Assembly: GCA_025024175.1 (NCBI GenBank)
Contig: QCXZ01000137.1
Coordinates: 29,813,327 to 29,877,326, forward strand
From: Rhyzopertha dominica
Taxonomy: Eukaryota; Arthropoda; Insecta; Coleoptera; Bostrichidae
Direction: 5' to 3'
DNA length: 64,000 nt
Part shown: piece by piece, positions 50,401 to 61,100 of the stretch
Position numbering within the stretch: position 1 is the first letter of the stretch
Layout of the letters: each line of letters opens with the position of its first letter
The notes under the pieces: generated by a model
The model's database searches: none
Seen by the model: only the letters and a program-made list of their open reading frames with translations
What the model was told of the DNA's origin: nothing
Program-made: the position numbers and the translations under genes

Positions 50401-52836
50401 GTGATCCAAATTAAAAAAATATTGTCTCATCGTGGCACACCTTCCCCTATGTTTGAATATGGCATTGTTAACGTTAGTATTTTAAATGCAGATATCTAGA
50501 AAACTAAAAAATTTAAGCAAAATGCATGGTTAATAAAAAACGTTCAAGGTTGACAGGACGATCAAAATAAGTAATAATATATGGGGTGTTCCATTAAAAA
50601 ATATATAACTTAAATTCTCCACAACTTTGTGAGCGAACCTGTATATTCGAATCTATTACAGATATGCAGATTTTTTAAAACCTTGCAACTTTTATATACA
50701 ACATTTTTGCTAACACCTGTATATTTTGAAATAATCTGGTAATATCTCCTAACCCTGTTTTTTCCAGCTTTCCAATTCCGTCTTTTTTACTGTATTACGG
50801 TAAAAATTCATGTTAATTAGTAATTACATAAAATGTAGAGTCAAATTTGGTCGGCCATGAAATTAGAAATAATTTTCTATAAGAACAAAAAAAAGTTTGT
50901 TTAAAAAAATTGTTCCAAATAGCAACAAAAAGAATTTGTCCAGCAAAAGTTAGATTGAATTAACTTGCCGAATTGGGATTCTGCTGAGATTTTTTTATTT
51001 TGGAAAGAAGACTGGGGTTGTTACAGAGAGATATTAATATGCATGGTCTTCTTACCTACCCACAGTTGGGATTTATTTTGTTGACAACTGTACCTCTAGA
51101 TTTGTCATTGTATTGAAGTTGAGGTTGAAGTTGAAGTTCATTTAAATTGTGGCACCCTCAAGGAAAGAGGTATGAATTAAATAAATTTTAGCAGAAAAGG
51201 ATTAAGCAATAATATATCTTTTAGGGTCCCTGTTCCGGTGCTCGTTTCTCCTTTTTTTGGTATTATTTAAATCCTAGTCCTAGTCTGTGTTATTGTTCTG
51301 GTTTGTGACTGGTGGTTGAAGTGCCAAGTCAGTACAATTTCTGTATCTTGCGATTTCCTGACAGTATGAAAGTTGCACATGACTCTCGAAGATACTGCAT
51401 CTTACGATTTCTTGACAGCACAAGACTTAAAAACGACTTCAGAAAATAATTCTGACATGACAGCGTCAGTTGTGAAAGTGTCAAAAAAGCAGGTAACACA
51501 GTTATAGAATTTTATTTGGAAGATTTATAAAGGAAAGGAATACAAATAAGTAATACAGGGCCCCAGAATCCAAATCCTGATTATTATCTTTAATTTGTTA
51601 AATAGTTGAGGTAGAATTACACAAAATTATTATATACTTGGACTCAGAGGAACTGTATTTGTATGTGTGATTATTACTGAGATTGTTTCATAAAAAAAAA
51701 AACCATTATCCATTACATGTACATATGTGTAAGGCTCTTACATAAAGGTTAGCCAATTCTTCTAATTAACTGTAAATAACGAACCAAATTTTGTAAATTG
51801 AAACTTAAGTCTTCATTTAGGGTAGTTAATTAAAATTGTAAATAAGCCTGTTTTAATATACATTTGTTGGGAATATTTAGTTTCTTTATATACATATTTG
51901 GAATGAAACTGGCAAGGGCGTAAGTGTAGTGACTTTAATGATTTTGAGAACTTCACTTCTCTTNTGTAGATTATTCGTGGTGAGAAATCACCTGACGCTC
52001 GATCTATCAGCTTTTCTTTTACCCAGCCCATTTCCACTGTTAGCTGGTTGGCATTATACGATTATCGAGGCCATAATCTTTACCAAAGTTCTTAATAGAA
52101 TTTTGTGTAACAACTGATTATTTTAAGAATTTTGACAACTGTCTCCCGGTGACCAATGCTCTACTTACGGCAACCCTAGTTTACCGCAGTACTTTACATA
52201 TATCATGGACTGACCACATTAGCAATGAGGAGGTCCTTCGCAGGCTCGGCAAACAGAAAGAAATATTATTATTAGTGAAAAACGTACAATGTGAGTATTT
52301 TGGGCACAATGTGTAATGAGAGATATCGTATTCTCCAACTCATTTTACAGGACAAAACGGATAGCATAAGAGGCCCTGGTAGACAAAGACATTCTTGGTT
52401 ATTGAACTTACGTCAATGGTACGGGGTCACTTTAATACTATACTCTTTAGGAGCGTAGTTAATAAAATAAAAAGCCATGTTAATCGCCAAGGTCCGTACC
52501 GGAAGCCACCAAAAAGAAATCACCTGTAGATAATTAATAGGTAGGTATCTGGCAATTCTAATTTTTAAACATTGTTAAGTTGCTGACTGATTAAACATTT
52601 TGCTTCTTATAAGATGATTTATAGTGAAAAATCCTTACTCTCTTTTCCAAGCTCGTCATAGTTTTCTCCAATACAGCGTACAACACAATTCCATACATCA
52701 AGAATCTCTTTACTCTGCCGTACGTTGTTTTCACGCCAACGTTTTAATTTGGAAATCTCATCTAAAAAAAATCATAATAGATATCAAATCCCTTTAATTT
52801 TTGGTTACGAAGGAACTAACTTGCTAAATCTATCAT
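47412..52836 (-). CDS. EMC2: EMC2, ER membrane protein complex subunit 2 (TPR protein)
   Basis: Cytosolic TPR subunit of the EMC insertase, which inserts tail-anchored and multipass proteins into the ER membrane. Exons in transcript order are 52836-52821, 52761-52639, 48322-48028, 47878-47626 and 47576-47412. They splice in frame to 283 residues (human 297). The 16-nt first coding exon gives MIDLA. The protein continues [18 protein letters not shown] and [19 protein letters not shown], then the TPR repeats: [72 protein letters not shown] and [17 protein letters not shown]. It ends [18 protein letters not shown] … SLSLG-stop. Intron 2 (4.3 kb) contains repeats. The gene is divergent from the zinc-finger gene, with starts about 540 bp apart. 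Confidence 0.95.
48323..49689. other. EMC2 intron 2, proximal part, with a small + strand ORF
   Basis: A 48-residue + strand ORF (48586-48732) starts at ATG and contains [20 protein letters not shown], which is protein-like in composition. I recognise no family, so it may be a transposon or retrogene fragment. The rest is AT-rich intron. Confidence 0.3.
49690..49960. mobile_element. Fragment of foldback family A in EMC2 intron 2
   Basis: CATAGTTGGATGCCAACTTT, TTGTCTTCTTCAATTCATGT and AAAAACAAGAAAAACTTTGT match 1290-1545 of element A. Both termini are missing. Confidence 0.7.
50205..50561. mobile_element. Foldback element (0.36 kb) in EMC2 intron 2
   Basis: ACACCCTGTCAATTTTGAAC at the left is inverted (GTTCAAGGTTGACAGGACG) at the right. 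Arms of about 150 bp pair through TTATTAACCA, AGATATC and ATGGGATATTCAAAC/GTTTGAATATGGCAT segments. No ORF is present. Confidence 0.7.
50562..52189. other. EMC2 intron 2, distal part
   Basis: Mostly AT-rich. TCTTGCGATTTCCTGACAG and TCTTACGATTTCTTGACAG form a short direct repeat near 51345 and 51400. A GAAGTTGAGGTTGAAGTTGA run lies near 51115. No nested gene was recognised. Confidence 0.45.
52190..52530 (+). mobile_element. 3' end of a non-LTR retrotransposon ORF2, decayed
   Basis: The + strand translation reads [20 protein letters not shown], then [23 protein letters not shown] and [19 protein letters not shown]. This is the conserved C-terminal block downstream of the reverse transcriptase in many insect LINEs (pattern RI-K-R-LEYLGHI … RGPGRR-SWL-NLR-W). 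At least one stop interrupts it. It lies in EMC2 intron 2, opposite to EMC2 transcription. Confidence 0.8.
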
Positions 52837-53374
52837 CCTGTAAGCCCTTTTTCCTTTTTATACAAAATCTATTCAGTCAATAGATACCGTAGACAGCAGC
52901 TGGGAACAATAGCTATTACCTTATATAATTAATTAATATTAATACTGCTAAAATTGTAAAATTTATTCATCTACGTACATACCTAGTTTCAAAGATTATC
53001 CTAGTTTTTATACGACTTGTCACTTCTGTCAGTCGTAGTCGTTAAGGTCGTTAACGTTGTTGACGAATGAAAATACGAAAATATTTTTCAGTTGACATTG
53101 ACACCTGGTTGACATGTTGACAAGTTGACATTGACACTTCTCTTTTCCCACAGAAAAAACCTTGCCGTTTTTAAACAGATGATATTTGACAAATACCCAT
53201 GTTATTGTCATTTGTCAATTTTATTGTTTTATATCCCTTTTCGCCTTTTGTCATTGTCCGTATGTCAGTTGCGGAATTGCCTTAAATGAGCATTATGGGG
53301 CAGCAAAATTAATAAAAAAAAGTTATAATGCAGTGAAATTTTAGAACTTTTTAAATAAAAAAAAAGTTTGTACA
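52837..53374. promoter_or_regulatory. Bidirectional promoter region, EMC2 and zinc-finger gene
   Basis: About 540 bp separate the divergent EMC2 ATG and the first ATG of the zinc-finger 5' exon, so both promoters must share this interval. Between 53018 and 53267 there are 13 copies of TGTCA/TGACA on one strand or the other, many as TTGACA. No convincing TATA box with a fixed start site was identified. Confidence 0.6.
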
Positions 53375-53396
53375 ATGGAATATCGTGTCGAATCAG
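53375..53396 (+). promoter_or_regulatory. 5' exon with upstream ATG of the zinc-finger gene
   Basis: ATGGAATATCGTGTCGAATC begins at 53375 and meets a strong donor (CAG|GTAAGT) after 53396, in phase 1. Joined to the strong acceptor TTGTTCCAACAG (exon from 53622), the ATG opens a 9-codon uORF that stops at TAG. Joined instead to the weaker CAG at 53648-53650, it would read in frame into the zinc-finger protein and add 23 residues. Confidence 0.5.
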
Positions 53397-53697
53397 GTAA
53401 GTACGCTTGCCGTACCTCTCCTTTCACCCCAACTGATGAACAACAAAGTTTTGTATGTATAGCTTTACTGACAGCTTCTATATCTAAAAATGATATAGTA
53501 ATACGTTTTTCATCAGTCAGGCTAATCACACCCAGTTTGTTTGATAATGTAGTCATCTGATTAGCAGATGTGTACACAATTAAGGAACTGTACATTCTCA
53601 CCATTGATTTTGTTCCAACAGATCAATAGAGCATCTAAAGGAGGGTGCAGTGAACAGTGTACCTCCATTGTGGGCATCACCATTTATCAACTTCAAA

Positions 53698-56600
53698 ATG
53701 GATTCGGAGAATACAGTTTGTCCAGTTTGTACTTTATTCTTACGCCCTGGTATAACATTAAAAGCCCACTTATCAAGTCATCCAAAACAGAAGGTTATTG
53801 ATGCACTAGACGCGCTAGTGAGGTCAAATTCAGAGGAGGTTAGCAAAGGAGATGTAACCCCGCAAGATCCGTTAGGAAACAAAACATCGTCTCCCAGCTC
53901 GTCTAACAGCCACAATCAGATATGGAATCAATCAAATTCCATGTCTTTAAGCTCTCCCACCCCACCAAGTTTTCCAGGACTTCAGGGCAATCATTCATTT
54001 ATCTATCAACAATTCATGAGCACTTCTAGTCCACAACCAAATGTACTTAACGTCAATCCGCTTAATCAGCCATATGTAACCATTCCGACAGTTTTTGCAC
54101 CTCAGATGATGTGCTCGCCTTATGTGTATCAACAGCAACAGGTCATCATGTCAAGTGGCCCAACAGTGCAACCAGTAATGACTCGTCCTTTGCCCATAGA
54201 ACTTCCTTCCACATCAATAAGCGATTCGTTGCCTTCTGGTGGTATTATAACTGTATCAAATATAGACGACAACCTACGATTAAGTAATGGTGCCAGTACG
54301 CAGGATAAAGATGTTGTGATAGAGATAGATGATGAAAAGAAGAGTGATGTAGAAAAAAGTGAGCTAGGTGAAGCAGCTGCCGAGAATTTGGAAGAGTCTG
54401 ACATTACAGAAGATATGGAAATGATGAATGAAGATAAAAATGAAACGGAGGTAGTTGGTACTGAATCAGCTACCCAGCTTGAGGAAGCAGATGTTGTGTT
54501 TATTGAGGAAACAAGCATAATCAGAAATCACGAAGATGTAAGTCAAGAGGTGTATGAAGAAAATTACAACTCACAAAAATCAAACAGCGATTGGAATGTT
54601 AAAGTACGAACTGATTTGAATAAGGCATGTCAAACTCAGTCAAATTCAAATAATTCTCCCTCACCTTGTCCTTCAGAAGACTCTTTGGATGTTTTTGTTC
54701 CTGCTGATGAAGGGGATAAATTCTACTATCCTGCAGATGGTGCTGTGCCTTCATCCACCTCTACTTATTCAGGAAATGATTATGAGAAAAAGGAAATGGA
54801 AAGTGCAGTTGCTGTTCCACCGTATGATCAGATGAATTTAGATGTAGATGGAATGCAGATTATGTTTGCCAATGATTTCATGAGTGGACATCTTATTTCA
54901 CCCGTGGAAGATTTTGAAAGCATTAACCAGCAGCCAGATCGTCCCAGCATTTTAATGACTATAGGTGGTATAGAACCTAATAGCGAATATGCCGATGAAG
55001 GAAGGTCAGATGAACGCACTGCAAGAGAAACTACCATCGTTAACATTATTGCAGATGAACGAATGCCTGCCAGGGGAGAACTTTCTGGTCAAGAAAGCAA
55101 TGGAGGTGTAAGTGATGTAGCTTGGAACCGTATGCAGTATCATGAAGGCAGTTCACAAATGTCTTCAGGATATGATCTTATAGTACGTGATAATTGGGAA
55201 GCTTCAGATTATTCAGATTCCGAAACGACAGGGCAGAGTCAGGATCCACTTCAGTGCTACACACCTGATCCTAATGATACTCCTACAATTGTTAGTTTTA
55301 CCGAAGCGCCAAAGAACTTCAGGTGCAGTACCTGTGGAGAGCTGTTCACATGTGGAAAAGATAGACAGAAGCATGTGAGGGAGCAGCACACTAATGCAGA
55401 CAGCAATCTGAATGTGATAGGTTCCCAAATAGGGAAGAAAACTGTTAAAAAACTTATCGTCAAGCCGAAGAAAGAGAGTAATCTGGATAACACATTTTCC
55501 AATAAATTGAAACTAGACATAGAAGAAGGCAATCTGGAAGGTGCAACTCCTGTACTTGAACAGCCCACCATTGAAGTCAGTGAAACTAAGAAAAACCTTG
55601 TGATGACAAAATCAGAAACAAAGAATGTAAGGGTTATATGTAGTATTTGTGATGTTCAGCTTGCTGATAGAAGAGCACTACTCACTCACAAGCTTGCGGT
55701 TCATAATGTGTCCCTCCAAATTAGACATAAATGTGGTACTTGCGGAGAGGCTTTTCCAAATGATTTTAAATACACTGAGCATTTGAGGGTACACCCATTA
55801 GAATGCCGCTTGTGTGGAAAGCTATTTTACCGACGACAAAATTTGCAACTGCACATGAAACGCCATTTAGGTATAAGACCATATAAATGCAACATTTGCG
55901 AAAAATCATTTTTAACAAAACAAAAGCATGACGAACACAAAAATGTACATACGGGAGAAGCACCATTAAAATGTTCTTTATGCAATGAGACTTTTAGGAG
56001 ACATTCAAATTTAGTGCAACATCGTAATATTCATCACTTTAATATCAAAAAGAAGCTGAAAGATTTTATATGTTTTTGTGGAGAAATATTCCATTCCAGG
56101 AAGAAGCTTGCATGGCATAAAGAGGTGCATGATGCCAAACCGAAGTCATGTTCACAGTGCAGTGAAAAATTTATTCATATGTCTAGTCTAACTAGGCATA
56201 TGCGAAGAGCACACAATGCCCTTTTTGTACCAAAAGAAGAACGAAGCAATGAGAATGTGGAATGCCCGATTTGCAAGGGCATATATTTACGATCATCATT
56301 AGATGTACACATAAGAAGTCACAGTGGTCAGCGACCGTTCACTTGTTTGATATGCAATAAGGACTTTACCACAAAGTGGAATTTGAAGCTGCACAAGTGG
56401 ACCCATGCTGCACGTACCTCCAAGCCATTTAAATGTGACCAGTGCAATGGGGCATTCATTCGGGAAACGGACTACGTAGCACACATGAATTCCCACAAGA
56501 GCGTAAGGCCGTATACATGTAATTATTGTGGNGCTCAATTTATTAGAAAGTATAATTGCCAGCGTCATGTGCGAGAACATGAAAAAGGTAAGGGTTTTTC

Positions 56601-56781
56601 GTGTCAGGTTTGTGGCAAGTCGTTCCACCGATCATATTATCTGAAAGATCATATGAGGATACATAGTGGCCTAAGGCCATATTCATGTCATATATGTGGG
56701 AAAACTTCTACAACGAAATCGAATCATAACAAACATGTACGTATCCATCATGCCAGAGAGCCAATTAGCACTGAAAATTAA
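53698..56781 (+). CDS. Multi-C2H2 zinc-finger protein (1027 residues, 15 fingers)
   Basis: Probable nuclear DNA-binding transcription regulator; I do not recognise the orthologue. The chosen start is ATG at 53698 in a good context (TTCAAAATGG). The frame is open upstream to 53650, but only with a GTG. A lone N-terminal finger (CPVCTLF … HLSSH, residues 8-28) precedes a long Ser/Gln/Pro-rich and acidic region (about 40-530). A C-terminal array of 14 fingers follows, from about residue 541 to 1015, many joined by TGE/SGQRP/SGLRP-type linkers. One finger is atypical: FICFCGEIF has C-x-C instead of C-x2-C. The finger at about 945 contains an N base (GG-N, certainly Gly). The whole CDS appears to be a single exon. 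A candidate poly(A) signal AATAAA lies at 58065. The gene is convergent with TTI1. Confidence 0.93.
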   Translation: MDSENTVCPVCTLFLRPGITLKAHLSSHPKQKVIDALDALVRSNSEEVSKGDVTPQDPLGNKTSSPSSSNSHNQIWNQSNSMSLSSPTPPSFPGLQGNHSFIYQQFMSTSSPQPNVLNVNPLNQPYVTIPTVFAPQMMCSPYVYQQQQVIMSSGPTVQPVMTRPLPIELPSTSISDSLPSGGIITVSNIDDNLRLSNGASTQDKDVVIEIDDEKKSDVEKSELGEAAAENLEESDITEDMEMMNEDKNETEVVGTESATQLEEADVVFIEETSIIRNHEDVSQEVYEENYNSQKSNSDWNVKVRTDLNKACQTQSNSNNSPSPCPSEDSLDVFVPADEGDKFYYPADGAVPSSTSTYSGNDYEKKEMESAVAVPPYDQMNLDVDGMQIMFANDFMSGHLISPVEDFESINQQPDRPSILMTIGGIEPNSEYADEGRSDERTARETTIVNIIADERMPARGELSGQESNGGVSDVAWNRMQYHEGSSQMSSGYDLIVRDNWEASDYSDSETTGQSQDPLQCYTPDPNDTPTIVSFTEAPKNFRCSTCGELFTCGKDRQKHVREQHTNADSNLNVIGSQIGKKTVKKLIVKPKKESNLDNTFSNKLKLDIEEGNLEGATPVLEQPTIEVSETKKNLVMTKSETKNVRVICSICDVQLADRRALLTHKLAVHNVSLQIRHKCGTCGEAFPNDFKYTEHLRVHPLECRLCGKLFYRRQNLQLHMKRHLGIRPYKCNICEKSFLTKQKHDEHKNVHTGEAPLKCSLCNETFRRHSNLVQHRNIHHFNIKKKLKDFICFCGEIFHSRKKLAWHKEVHDAKPKSCSQCSEKFIHMSSLTRHMRRAHNALFVPKEERSNENVECPICKGIYLRSSLDVHIRSHSGQRPFTCLICNKDFTTKWNLKLHKWTHAARTSKPFKCDQCNGAFIRETDYVAHMNSHKSVRPYTCNYCXAQFIRKYNCQRHVREHEKGKGFSCQVCGKSFHRSYYLKDHMRIHSGLRPYSCHICGKTSTTKSNHNKHVRIHHAREPISTEN

Positions 56782-58109
56782 TGTCAAGTTTTAAATATTG
56801 TAGGTAAAATAATTTTATCATTCATTTTATTAATAACTAAAACTGGCAATGCTTTCATTGTTAGTTTGCTGTTAATGTTTTTTTTTAATCTACGGTACTG
56901 TGATTTTACTATCTTATGAAAATATGTCTTTTTAAAAACAAAAATGTTTTAATTATCACACAGTTGAAAACTTGTTTTACTGTTTATTTTAATACTCGGA
57001 CATTGGTATGGCAAGAATAGCTATTCCTTTGGGACGCTAGCAACACTATTAAATTATTTCTGGCAACAAAAAAATTATATCCCGTTTTATTTGGCAGAAA
57101 TTTAGTTGTTTACTGTATATTTCAATCTGTGCATGTGTGCTGCTGATTACTCAGCACTGTTTTTCTTTTTAAGGTTTCCAATCATTATTTTATCGATTCG
57201 TTTTTAACTCTTTTGTTTAAAAAAATATGTTATGTTCCAGTCCTGCTTTTTAACATAGTTTATACTTTTCTATGCTCAAACTTATATGTTAACAGCAGCC
57301 GGATACCAGTTTCTTGCATCTAGCAAATTTTTTTCATTGACCTTAAAAATTTATAAAAAATGGCAATACTAATGCATGCTAGATCTTACACCTACATGAC
57401 AGTAGCAATCAGATTGTTGATTAGTTTGCATGCATCTCTGTTTAAACATTGCTGACAATGCTATAGTTACAATTTATCACGCAGAGTATTTTCATTCATT
57501 TGGTTAATTTTGCATGAAGGTAGGACCCTGCCAAGCTTAAAATGAGTCATGTAGTTTTAATTAATTTCTGGTTTTACTTAAGAATTTGTAATAAAAACTT
57601 GTGGTCTCAGCTAGAGACAACTGCGTGGCAGTCCCTATAGCATTGTGTCGCATACATTATGTATTCTCTCTAAAAATTTATGTGTTTATTTAAATGATGT
57701 TTGATTAATTCAAGTATTTTATTTTATTTTTGATTTGGTCAAGTATTTTATTTTATTTTTGATTTAGTCAAGTATTTTATTTTATTTTTGATTTTTAAGT
57801 TGCCAGAAAGGTTGCAAGTGATCAGCTAGTCCTAATAAGCATTTTTATTTTAGTTTCATCTGTGCATGTTTTTTATTTTTTTAAGGGTAACGTAGACAGT
57901 CTCAATTTGTATTTTATCAATAGCAATTTTAATGGACTTAGAAAAAAAAAGATGTATTTCATTAATTTTTTGTTAGGCTAAGGGTAATGTTTATGTTACA
58001 TTTTTTAATTTTAAGAATCATTCTTTTATTATACATGTATCTATACGCAGTTCGCTGCATTTTAATAAAATATTATAGTGTGGATTATTTATCATTTATT
58101 CCTCTATAA
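56782..58109 (+). other. Zinc-finger gene 3' UTR and TTI1 3' end
   Basis: AT-rich, stop-dense sequence. A plus-strand AATAAA lies at 58065-58070 and a minus-strand AATAAA (TTTATT) at 58095-58100, so the two convergent transcripts probably overlap or abut near 58080. Confidence 0.5.
57711..57796 (+). repeat. 29-bp tandem repeat, three copies
   Basis: The unit CAAGTATTTTATTTTATTTT continues TGATTTGGT and is repeated at 57711, 57740 and 57769 with one or two changes. It lies in the presumed 3' UTR of the zinc-finger gene. Confidence 0.85.
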
Positions 58110-61100
58110 CTAGTTACAAAGCTGTACATCTTGAATCTTATTAATTACATGCAAAGCATTTTTCATTAAATCAAATTGGTGGCTTCCATCTTGTAAACTA
58201 GAAAGCTTTCTTTTTACTGGTTCTGAATCGTAATTGGCTAAGGTATAGAAAAAATCTATACTCGCTTCCTGTAATCATAAAAGAACAAGAAAATATCAAA
58301 ATCCCAAGCATGTAGTATAACTACCTGGAGCGGAATTGGCTGTTTTATGCTCAAATAAGGTGCTACGGAATCCATTGCTAACTGAATACTGTTATCATTG
58401 GCTTCTATATATGCCAGTACATGTCCCAAATTACTTATAATGGTTAATTGCAGTTTGTAGGATTGGGAATATCTATAACTTGATCCTTTGTCTTTTAGGA
58501 GGCTTTCATTTGCCTGATTTAAAAGAAACTTTGTAATAGTGGGCAAAGCTTCCCTAAAACATCAGGTTATTTATTGTTTTTAAGTATTTAGGGTAATATA
58601 ACTTTTCTGTTCTAGAGCGGATAAAATCTTGTGACATCCTAGCTAAGGTAGTCAACAGCTGGAAACTGATATTTACTATAACAAGTTTTTCACTTTCCCG
58701 GAATCTATTGACTAGGGGACCCCAAATTAAATGCACTATTGGTAATAATTCATCTTCCCAGTCTCTAATTACTTCTAGTCCATCACGTAAAATTTCCAAT
58801 GCTAACAGTTTACGTTCTTCATTCTTAGATGGTATAAAATTCAAGCTTCGCTTTAGTATAGACACTGTGATTCTGATGTGCAAAGGTGGTCCAGGCTTGT
58901 TGTATTCATCTGAAAATTGAATAATCAATGGGACATGTACATATGCCGATGATAAATGTAACATACCATTAACTTCGTCATAATCGTCAAACTCTTCCTT
59001 ATTGCTTTCCATATCTTCCTTAAACATCTCCTCTGCAGTTTTTCCCATGATATTATCAGAAAAGTCATTGGAATAATCAATATTAGATACCTTGAATTCC
59101 TCAAAATCTTTTTGTTTTTGCAGTTTAGATTTTATTGGAATGAATTTTACTTCAATATTGAACCATCTCCACAAACACTTTATAAAGATCTTAAAGACCC
59201 GTAAGTAAGAATTGGCATATTGTTCCTTGAGTTTATCACAAGATTGCATTAAGACCTGCAAAACAATGCCATTAGTAAAGTATCTTTTCTTAAAATACTA
59301 ATAAAACTAAATACCACTTCAACAATATTGGCAACGGACAACAGTACATCTTTTGTACTATATTTTAATGCAACTGCAAGTACATTTAGAACATTCTCAC
59401 TGTATTCACTCCTGTTAAGTTTCCTTACAACATGGTATGAGAAATAATCAGAGTTAATGTTGATAAGCTCAGTTACATTGTTGTAACCACATGCTTTCAT
59501 AATATTGTTTAAGGCCCTCAGACCAGCTAGCCGCATCACTGGATGGCTGGATCCTATGAAATAATAGCTTTGAATATTGTGATTACAAAATAACATCAGA
59601 TACATACCTGCTTTTTCTAAAACTAAATAAAGTGACTTTAGAAGAAACTGTTCAAATTCTGATTTTAATATTATAGCTAATTTTCCCAAACCTTCTGTTT
59701 GCAAACAGCTTTGTATTATATTTTGACGTACTGTATTTAAAGGAGCGTCTTCTGCAGACAATGTTAAATTCCAGTGAATTGGATCTAGGTAAGTATTAAT
59801 TATATTTTTGACACAGTGAATATTTTCTTCATTGAGCTGATTTTCTGCAATTAGACACTATAAATGTGGAAGACATAAATAAACTGATGTAGTACCTATA
59901 AAAAGTTCATTAAGTAACCATGTAGCTTCACATTTGTGCTCAGAATCTGTCAAAAACACGTCAAGCAGAAAATCAGTTACTATATCAAGCACTCCATATT
60001 TACAGAACAATTTACACAGATTTTCAAGTTTAAACTGCACCACTTCATCATTAATAAAGTATACAAATCTCTTCCAAGGTGTTTGATGAACTTTATCTTC
60101 CAAGTCTGAAATAAACAGTAAATAATGTAATAGGAATTGAACATTTATTCTCTTTTATCAAATCAGCAAACATAAACAGACATTAAAGTATTCTCACAAA
60201 ATGTATTAACAAATTCACTGTTGTTATAAACTGATATATCATACAATCATAGGTATAACCTTCGAATATAGTAAACGTAATTGTAACGTAAATAATCTGA
60301 GGTATTACTTAACAAGAATTAATTAATGTAATGCATTTTTGCAACCATTTACTAATTATGCAACTTTTATTTTAAAGGCCTATTTCACAAAAACAAAATT
60401 TTGGCATGCATGATCAGTTTATAGTTCATTTTTGTTATAAATGTAGTACGCATTCTGCAGGCATAAGCTTTCAGAAACTAGAATATATGCAAACTGCATA
60501 CCTACATATACAAATTTCTGCATATTTTTCTGAATTAAATGAAATATTACATATTTCTAATGAGGATGGCATATTTAGAATGCTTTTATATTAAGATGAC
60601 TTGTCTGTGTTTGTGTGTCCATCCGTCTTTGGTTCATCAATAGAGACCTAACTATAGTTACTAACCTAACTGACCATAACACTTCCAAGTCTCTACTAGA
60701 TGACGCATGCCAATTTTAAATTTAGTTATGGACTGTAAGAAGATTATTACCGGATTGCCCGGTCATTGTATGAATAGTAAAAGTGTAAAAAATTTACATC
60801 AGAGAGAAAATATAATAGTACTTGATAGAAGATATTGCAGTCTGCTTATGACTAGTAATAAGTAGTAAGTAATAAATAAAAAAAGATATTTTTTAAAGGA
60901 ATGCTTCTATGATGACGTCCTAAAATAGTAAATAAGAAAAAAATTGAATATTCAGGAAATAATAAGAAAAAATATTTTTTTTACAATTAAACATGTTCCC
61001 AGTTGTTGAAATTTGCAACTGAAAATGTTTTTAATTGTAAAAAAAATATTTTTATTTTATCATTTGTCCTGGATATTCAAATTTTTTCTTATTTACTACT

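Noticed and set aside
53650..53697. GTG at 53650 as the start of the zinc-finger protein
   Set aside because: Eukaryotic initiation at GTG is unlikely; the ATG at 53698 has a good context and directly precedes the first zinc finger. The stretch could still be coding through the alternative splice noted in the findings.
54129..54518. 129-codon minus-strand serine-rich ORF
   Set aside because: It is the antisense shadow of the acidic Ser/Glu-rich region of the zinc-finger gene.
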